Of a stretch of 10,356 bases of DNA, positions 6,119 to 10,356 are shown one piece after another. The DNA comes from Chlorobiales bacterium. GTDB lineage: Bacteria > Bacteroidota > Chlorobiia > Chlorobiales > Chlorobiaceae. Where the stretch lies: positions 1 through 10,356 of the forward strand of contig JAKSDB010000059.1 in assembly GCA_022360415.1 (NCBI GenBank), read 5' to 3'. Made by a program: the position numbers and the translations under genes. A model generated the notes under the pieces. That model saw only the letters and a program-made list of their open reading frames with translations, was not told the origin of the DNA and did no database searches. Numbering within the stretch: the stretch's first letter is position 1; each line of letters begins with the position of its first letter.

Positions 6119-8056
6119 TTAATGAGCTATTGAAATTTGAAATATCTTCTTCGCTGGATCAATCGTGAACTGCTCAAGATACCAAAGCGTAGCGTCAACA
6201 TCCCGCAAGTGGGCTGGGGCAAGTTTCCAACCGCGATCAAGCCTCCTTGAAGGAACATCTACGCTGAGAGAATACCTGTGTTCTAAAAGTGCAGTGTCAT
6301 TGCCGGGCCAAGCCCCTTGGTCACCCATTGTCAATATGGCATTGGGATTAATTTTGAATTTCTGGATGATGTGCGCCATCAACGTCGCTTTGCTAATTCC
6401 TTTAGCCAGCACATCAATAGAATGTTTGCTTCTTACCATACTCGAGAGGTCAAGCCCAGCTTGGCGTAGTGAGTCAGCCATTACAAACCACATTTGCTCT
6501 GTTGAGAGACCTTCTTGGAAACGAATACTAATTTGGTATGGCTGGGTTGCTTTTACTTCCTGAATTGGAGCTCCAAGGTTTCTCAATCTCACAGCAATTC
6601 TCTTGACGTGATTAAGGAACTCGCTGGTTTCGTTTTTTTTTTCTGGCGGTAATACAGCATTGCCAATCCAGCCGCCGTTGTACAAGCCTAACTGAATGTG
6701 CTCTAGAATATCATCAGGAAGAACCTCTTTCAGGTGTTCTTGAATTGAGCCACCGCGGCCAGATGCTATGCCGATCTCTACTCCTGATCTTACTAGATTT
6801 TCGATATACTTCAATATCTTTTCTGGAGGAGGAACGGCCTTTCTCTGAGAACTGCAGAGAGTCCCGTCGTAATCGAATACCACTGCGCGAAAATGCTGTT
6901 TGGTGAGAGCATCGATGAATGCCTGTTGTTCACGACGAATCGAACTTGTGCCTTGCGAAGACGGCCAATGAGCACCAAGCACTTCAGATTTTGATAGTTC
7001 AGAGCCTGCAGGCGGTTCAAATGGTGCAGGAATAACGTTTTTCAAATCAAGGTAGTACAAATCTCGGCCAAACTGAGGAACTTTTGGACGACCCGGATCC
7101 ACGTCAAAAGCCCGGGCAATCTCAGCGACGAGATGCATCTGAGCAACGATCCCAGCTATCAAATCTTGTGGTGAAGAACCACTTAAGGCCATGGACAACA
7201 TAGGTATTTCCTGAGGAATAAATTCAGCCATACGTGCCCACAAGCTGCCCAGAGTTGGTTCGGTCAATGCCAACATTGCGCATTCACCTGAACGTTCTGC
7301 AAGCCAGAGATGGCGTCCGTGGGCGTATGATCGAATATCCGCTAACTGACAGTGAAGCAGCGCAGCTTCTGATAGCTTTGATTCAAGATCGGCAGCAATT
7401 GGGCGCAGTAATGGCGAATAAACCACCGTAAGTGCCCTTCGTTTTGACAATTCTGCAATGAACTTTTTTGCGTTATCCAGCCATTCTTCAACTGAATAAC
7501 GATCGATACGTAATTGGTGTAACTCAGGTGGAAGGCCATTGCTATTAAAATCGAGTTCAGCATATGCTCTAGCAATGACTATTGCATCCAACAATAGACT
7601 GTTCGTTGCTAGGTAGCCGTCCTTCTTTTCAAGATGAAAAACATGTTTACTTACATCCGTTAGCTCATCAACACATTCCATCAAAAGACTGTTTGATCGA
7701 TTGCTAAGAACGTGGATGATCCTTGCACTATGCCTACGGGCTCGACGTAACGCCTCAGAGATATCCGGATTACGGCCTTCGGCTGACAAAAAGAATACTG
7801 GGCTGGCCGCCGCTAGCGTCGGGTTGCAAATTATTTCGAGAGGAGTGACAGGTCTAGACAGGCGTCCTGTATAGGTCTCATGTAAATTACACAGCAAAGA
7901 TGCCACAGTATACGAGCCACCTGAACCGACACCGATAATACTCGACTCGCAAGCACCTGCTATCGCAGACTTTAGAGGCGCAACGTCAAGCGTTAGTCCA
8001 TGCTGATACGTCGCTACTAACTGGCTTAACTCATTGTCATAATAATTTTGTTCCAT
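6119..8056 (-). CDS. SIS sugar-isomerase and HAD phosphatase fusion protein
   Basis: This 645-residue protein has two enzymes in one chain. Residues 1 to about 345 form a double SIS (sugar isomerase) module: GVGSGGSYTVA (42-52) is the first sugar-phosphate loop, SAEGRNPDI (91-99) the second, and HGRHLW (246-251) sits in the second SIS half, as in glucosamine-6-phosphate-synthase-type isomerases. Residues about 385-630 are a HAD hydrolase with the complete active site: motif I FDYDGTL (394-400, Asp395/Asp397), motif II ASGR (431-434), motif III Lys556 and motif IV GDQGAWPGND (578-587). The cap lies between motifs II and III, as in type IIB (Cof-like, sugar-phosphate) HADs. It probably isomerises or deaminates a sugar phosphate and then dephosphorylates it. 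It starts 10 nt after the NADAR gene. A run of ten A's interrupts the HAD cap coding region. Confidence 0.9.
   Translation of the reverse strand: MEQNYYDNELSQLVATYQHGLTLDVAPLKSAIAGACESSIIGVGSGGSYTVASLLCNLHETYTGRLSRPVTPLEIICNPTLAAASPVFFLSAEGRNPDISEALRRARRHSARIIHVLSNRSNSLLMECVDELTDVSKHVFHLEKKDGYLATNSLLLDAIVIARAYAELDFNSNGLPPELHQLRIDRYSVEEWLDNAKKFIAELSKRRALTVVYSPLLRPIAADLESKLSEAALLHCQLADIRSYAHGRHLWLAERSGECAMLALTEPTLGSLWARMAEFIPQEIPMLSMALSGSSPQDLIAGIVAQMHLVAEIARAFDVDPGRPKVPQFGRDLYYLDLKNVIPAPFEPPAGSELSKSEVLGAHWPSSQGTSSIRREQQAFIDALTKQHFRAVVFDYDGTLCSSQRKAVPPPEKILKYIENLVRSGVEIGIASGRGGSIQEHLKEVLPDDILEHIQLGLYNGGWIGNAVLPPEKKNETSEFLNHVKRIAVRLRNLGAPIQEVKATQPYQISIRFQEGLSTEQMWFVMADSLRQAGLDLSSMVRSKHSIDVLAKGISKATLMAHIIQKFKINPNAILTMGDQGAWPGNDTALLEHRYSLSVDVPSRRLDRGWKLAPAHLRDVDATLWYLEQFTIDPAKKIFQISIAH
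6633..6642 (-). repeat. A10 homopolymer / slippery site inside the HAD coding region
   Basis: Ten consecutive T's on the plus strand give codons GAA AAA AAA AAC (Glu472-Lys-Lys-Asn475) in the SIS-HAD gene. The phase is A_AAA_AAC, a form of the classic -1 slippery heptamer. Reading in the -1 frame, or gaining one A, hits TAA at 6614-6612 and would yield a roughly 480-residue SIS protein with a broken HAD domain; loss of one A also ends in an early stop. Whether slippage or length variation happens is not shown. Confidence 0.7.
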
Positions 8057-8066
8057 CTCGAATGGA

Positions 8067-8681
8067 TTAGCAAACTGGTTCGATGACGTTTGTGGTAGCG
8101 AAGGTTTTAGAGCTCAATTCTTTTTTTACCTCTGTTTTGACCGTGAATTGTTTAGACTCAAGCTGAAGTTCAGACCGAAGTTCCATTAGGAGGATGCCCA
8201 ACATGTTTTTACCTTTTCCGTTAACCTCACCCCAAAGTCGGTTGACAGCATTGTCTGTTCTAGCCGACTCAACTAAGCGAGCATCTCCTGTAGAAAGCAA
8301 TAATTCTTGTAGATCCTGATGCTGTGAGAATTTTATGCGTAATACAGCCCGCATTCGATCAAATTTCACTTTAGACCAACCAGGAACAATGTCCCACTTA
8401 TACAAGCCATGAGCAGCCATTGCTACCAAGGATGGACTGGGTGCACTCAGAATCCACTCACGAACTGACTCCTTGGCAGCCTTACCCGCTTGATATGCAT
8501 GCTCTGAAGTTGGATACTCTCGGCCATCAAATACAATGGGACGCCTATACAAGTTGCTGAATGCCCCATAAGGCTTCTCATTTGCTCTGTAGAAATGAAT
8601 TTCAGGCAAATTAGCCACATCTCCACCACATTGAGCTAAAGTAACATTCTGAAAATTCATGGATTTTTTCATTTTTAGCAT
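8067..8681 (-). CDS. NADAR (YbiA-like) N-glycosidase
   Basis: NADAR enzymes hydrolyse N-glycosidic bonds to ribose: YbiA-type members act on riboflavin-pathway intermediates, and others remove ADP-ribose from guanine in DNA. Numbered from the ATG at 8681 (204 residues), the family signature is IHFYRANEKPYGAFSN (28-43), then YPTSEHAYQAGKA (56-68) with the candidate catalytic Glu60, and LWGEVNGKGKNMLG (149-162) near the end of the domain. The C-terminal 35 or so residues are a charged tail not expected in YbiA. The frame is open to an ATG at 8744, but that start lacks a Shine-Dalgarno and would add 21 unrelated residues. The ATGs at 8681 and 8672 follow GAGAG, so the exact start is uncertain. 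It is the first gene of the cassette, 10 nt before the SIS-HAD gene. Confidence 0.88.
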   Translation of the reverse strand: MLKMKKSMNFQNVTLAQCGGDVANLPEIHFYRANEKPYGAFSNLYRRPIVFDGREYPTSEHAYQAGKAAKESVREWILSAPSPSLVAMAAHGLYKWDIVPGWSKVKFDRMRAVLRIKFSQHQDLQELLLSTGDARLVESARTDNAVNRLWGEVNGKGKNMLGILLMELRSELQLESKQFTVKTEVKKELSSKTFATTNVIEPVC

Positions 8682-8744
8682 TTCTCTCGTGTAACCAATC
8701 GGGAAATAGCCTCTAAGTATCCTAGAGTAATAAATCACAAGCAT

Positions 8745-8992
8745 TTAGGCAATAATTGGTAAGGCGATGACTATCTAATACCGTCAGCAAATGTTCTCTA
8801 AATCTGATAGTAAAGCAAACGAGATAATTCAATGCCAGAGATGCCTTGGTGCTTAAAGTACATGCTGCGATTTAATCCTCTAAAAAAGCCTCAAAGAAAA
8901 ACTCCAAACCAGAAACAGGGAGAAACAGCTAGCAATTATTAAAAAGCTCTCGTTAATTTAAACACATCAACAGTTCAACAATTAAAAATAAT
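8745..8992. other. AT-rich gap between bioC and the cassette
   Basis: The 248-bp gap downstream of bioC and upstream of the NADAR gene is strongly AT-rich, especially 8900-8992. It has no convincing coding sequence on either strand, no tRNA-like attachment site, no transposon end and no clear GC hairpin with a U-tract for bioC. It must hold the cassette's right border and probably its promoter. I found no direct repeat shared convincingly with the left border. Confidence 0.55.
8804..8832 (-). promoter_or_regulatory. Possible sigma70-like promoter of the cassette
   Basis: On the minus strand TTGAAT (8832-8827) and TATCAG (8809-8804) are separated by 17 bp, each matching 4 of 6 consensus bases. 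The pair lies about 120 bp upstream of the preferred NADAR start. The match is weak in an AT-rich stretch and could be chance; no operator-like palindrome was seen beside it. Confidence 0.22.
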
Positions 8993-9784
8993 TTAACAAT
9001 CCAGCTCCTCTTTTCTCCGAAATACGCAAAACAGTGGATGATAGGTCAGGTGAACGCCGGAACCCGACGAAAACGATGAACGGTAACGCTCGACAAAACT
9101 GCGGTGACGGGTTTTTGTCCATCTTTCACGGGCCAGACCGTTAACCCCTGTTCGGCTGATATGGCGCAGCACCTCCTCAGGACATCTGAAATCGAGCTTT
9201 CGCACATCCTCATGCAGGATCAGGGGAGCAAAGAATGGTTTTGCCATATCTTCCAGCTCTGAAAGAGGATAGTATTTGAGCCCATGTGGTTCGATCGAAC
9301 GTATCTCGAGCATGTTCCTTTTTCCGAAACTGCTGAACGCAAGCAGGCCCCCTGCTTTGACGATATCCGAAATCCTCCGGAAAAAAGCAGGCATATCGGC
9401 AAGCCATTGCACGGTAGCATTCGAAACCGCCACGTCGAGCTGATCGGGCAAGTCTCTGCAATGCTCTATATCTCCTGCTATGAACGAGTACTCCCGCACA
9501 CCTTGATCCAGAACAATCCTGCGTATCAGTTCACTGCTCTCGCTGACCAGATCGTTTGCATAATAACGTCCAATGTCACAACGGCTGAGCAGCGCTTCCG
9601 TCAGTGCGCCGGAACCCGCCCCTATCTCCAGCACCTTTCCAAACGATGGTTTTTTTGCACCTTTGCAGATAAGCTCCGCAAGCTCGGACGCCATGCTTTC
9701 CTGAATGATCGCGTGGCGGCGATATCCCCTCAGCCGCCTGGCGAACCGCTGTCTGACAAGTTCCTTGTTCACTACTCCATGCAT
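8993..9784 (-). CDS. bioC: Malonyl-ACP O-methyltransferase
   Basis: BioC uses S-adenosylmethionine to methylate malonyl-ACP, disguising it so that fatty acid synthesis can extend it to pimeloyl-ACP methyl ester, the start of biotin synthesis. The 263-residue protein shows the SAM-binding motif I VLEIGAGSGALTE (51-63), AND near 76-78 for the acidic loop, and the BioC-type block AVSNATVQWLADMPAF (119-134) followed by KAGGLLAFSSFGKRN. The ORF could start at 9790, but AGGAG sits only 2 nt before that ATG and 8 nt before the ATG at 9784, so 9784 is preferred. It overlaps the upstream bioG by 13 nt, so the pair is coupled. Downstream, where bioD would be expected, the five-gene cassette begins. Confidence 0.95.
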   Translation of the reverse strand: MHGVVNKELVRQRFARRLRGYRRHAIIQESMASELAELICKGAKKPSFGKVLEIGAGSGALTEALLSRCDIGRYYANDLVSESSELIRRIVLDQGVREYSFIAGDIEHCRDLPDQLDVAVSNATVQWLADMPAFFRRISDIVKAGGLLAFSSFGKRNMLEIRSIEPHGLKYYPLSELEDMAKPFFAPLILHEDVRKLDFRCPEEVLRHISRTGVNGLARERWTKTRHRSFVERYRSSFSSGSGVHLTYHPLFCVFRRKEELDC

Positions 9785-10356
9785 GCGCATATCTCCTGCC
9801 AGCTGCTGTACTCAAAAAACGGAAAATGCGGCATTTTTTCTTCCAGTCTGCATTGTATCCCATGCCATGCCCGCTGCTGGGCTTCAGGAGGGAAAATCAT
9901 GTCACGTCCACCGACGAGCGCGTGTGTATAGTTCCAGGATGGCCCACCATCCCGATCATCCTCCAGAACATCCCGGAGGATGCAGGCAAGCTCCCCTTTC
10001 TGATCGCGAGCATCGCGCTGGGGAGCAAGAGCGGAAAACTTCCCAAGCGAAGCGTTACTGCCGCACATTCTCCGCGTGAACCTTCTCCTGTTTTCCTCGT
10101 CATAGCCCTCAAGCGTTGCCCGGAACATATCCGGCGGAATTCCTTCATCATCGTTAACGGGAGTCAGCGTACCGTTGATGGCCAGTGCCCTGTCGATTCC
10201 ATCCAGCCCGGCCCGTCCGGCCGCCCAGACGCCAAGTGACCAGGCAACAAGCGTTCGCGCGGTATAGCTTCCGACAGAACCAAGAATCCCGGCATGCATT
10301 GCCGTTGACCGGTAATCGTAGCAAAGCAGAACATCATGGTCGAAATCAGCAGATGT
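9772..10356 (-). CDS. bioG: Pimeloyl-ACP methyl ester esterase BioG, 5' end outside window
   Basis: BioG (DUF452 family) is an alpha/beta hydrolase that cleaves the methyl ester of pimeloyl-ACP methyl ester, ending the BioC-initiated chain and releasing pimeloyl-ACP for BioF. The frame is open to the window edge at 10356 (194 visible codons) and reads DHDVLLCYDYRS before the internal ATG at 10299, matching the usual BioG N-terminal region, so the true start lies outside. Visible signatures are the nucleophile elbow VAWSLGVW (visible Ser40), AINGTLTPVNDDEGIPP, RRMCG, and the late GGRDMIFPP Asp region followed by a His in MPHFPFFEY that could complete the triad. The 3' end overlaps bioC by 13 nt. 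Typical BioG has about 210-220 residues, so only a few dozen are missing. Confidence 0.92.
   Translation of the reverse strand, partial: TSADFDHDVLLCYDYRSTAMHAGILGSVGSYTARTLVAWSLGVWAAGRAGLDGIDRALAINGTLTPVNDDEGIPPDMFRATLEGYDEENRRRFTRRMCGSNASLGKFSALAPQRDARDQKGELACILRDVLEDDRDGGPSWNYTHALVGGRDMIFPPEAQQRAWHGIQCRLEEKMPHFPFFEYSSWQEICACME

Noticed and set aside
1800..8992. Direct repeats or insertion-sequence ends bounding the cassette
   Set aside because: Only short AT-rich matches (for example an 8-bp AGCTGTTT/AAACAGCT pair) were found. These are expected by chance, and no transposase or integrase gene is present.
8880..8992. Terminator after bioC
   Set aside because: T-rich runs occur, but I could not pair a stable stem before any of them.
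9284..10239. Plus-strand open frames opposite bioC and bioG
   Set aside because: Both minus-strand genes show strong family motifs; the opposing frames have none.
1..10356. CRISPR array, tRNA or rRNA gene
   Set aside because: No regularly spaced repeats, cloverleaf-like sequence or rRNA-like conserved stretch was seen.

Overview
The window looks like a bacterial chromosome segment. A leftward-transcribed (minus strand) biotin biosynthesis operon has been split by a block of five foreign-looking genes. The flanking genes are clearly recognisable: bioG (5' end outside the window), bioC, bioD and bioA (3' end outside the window). The presence of bioG, the packed bioG-bioC-bioD-bioA order and the protein wording fit a green sulfur bacterium (Chlorobi) or a relative. 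That taxonomic call is inference; no rRNA or other marker is present.

Layout from right to left, in transcription order: 10356-9772 bioG; 9784-8993 bioC, overlapping bioG; an AT-rich gap of about 250 bp; the cassette from about 8744 to 1903; a gap of about 235 bp holding an imperfect inverted repeat; 1666-962 bioD; 972-1 bioA, overlapping bioD. The bio genes are GC-rich by eye and overlap one another. The cassette and its borders are clearly more AT-rich, which suggests horizontal acquisition. All ten-odd kilobases run on the minus strand, so read-through from the cassette could still feed bioD and bioA.

The cassette encodes, in order: a NADAR (YbiA-like) N-glycosidase; a two-domain SIS sugar isomerase-HAD phosphatase fusion; a phosphoribosyltransferase-like protein of the conflict-associated type (PRTase-CE-like); an ORC/CDC6-like AAA+ ATPase; and an unrecognised protein that is probably Rossmannoid. 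The genes are spaced 10 nt, 16 nt, -1 nt and 4 nt apart, so they read as one operon. A large ATPase with small-molecule sugar/base enzymes, inserted as a compact block in a housekeeping operon, is the signature of an NTP-dependent biological-conflict (probably anti-phage) system. The chemistry suggests making, remodelling and cleaving a ribosyl-phosphate or base-sugar metabolite, or modifying nucleic acid or nucleotide. The function is inferred; I know of no experimental characterisation of this gene combination.

No tRNA, rRNA, CRISPR array, transposase or integrase was seen.
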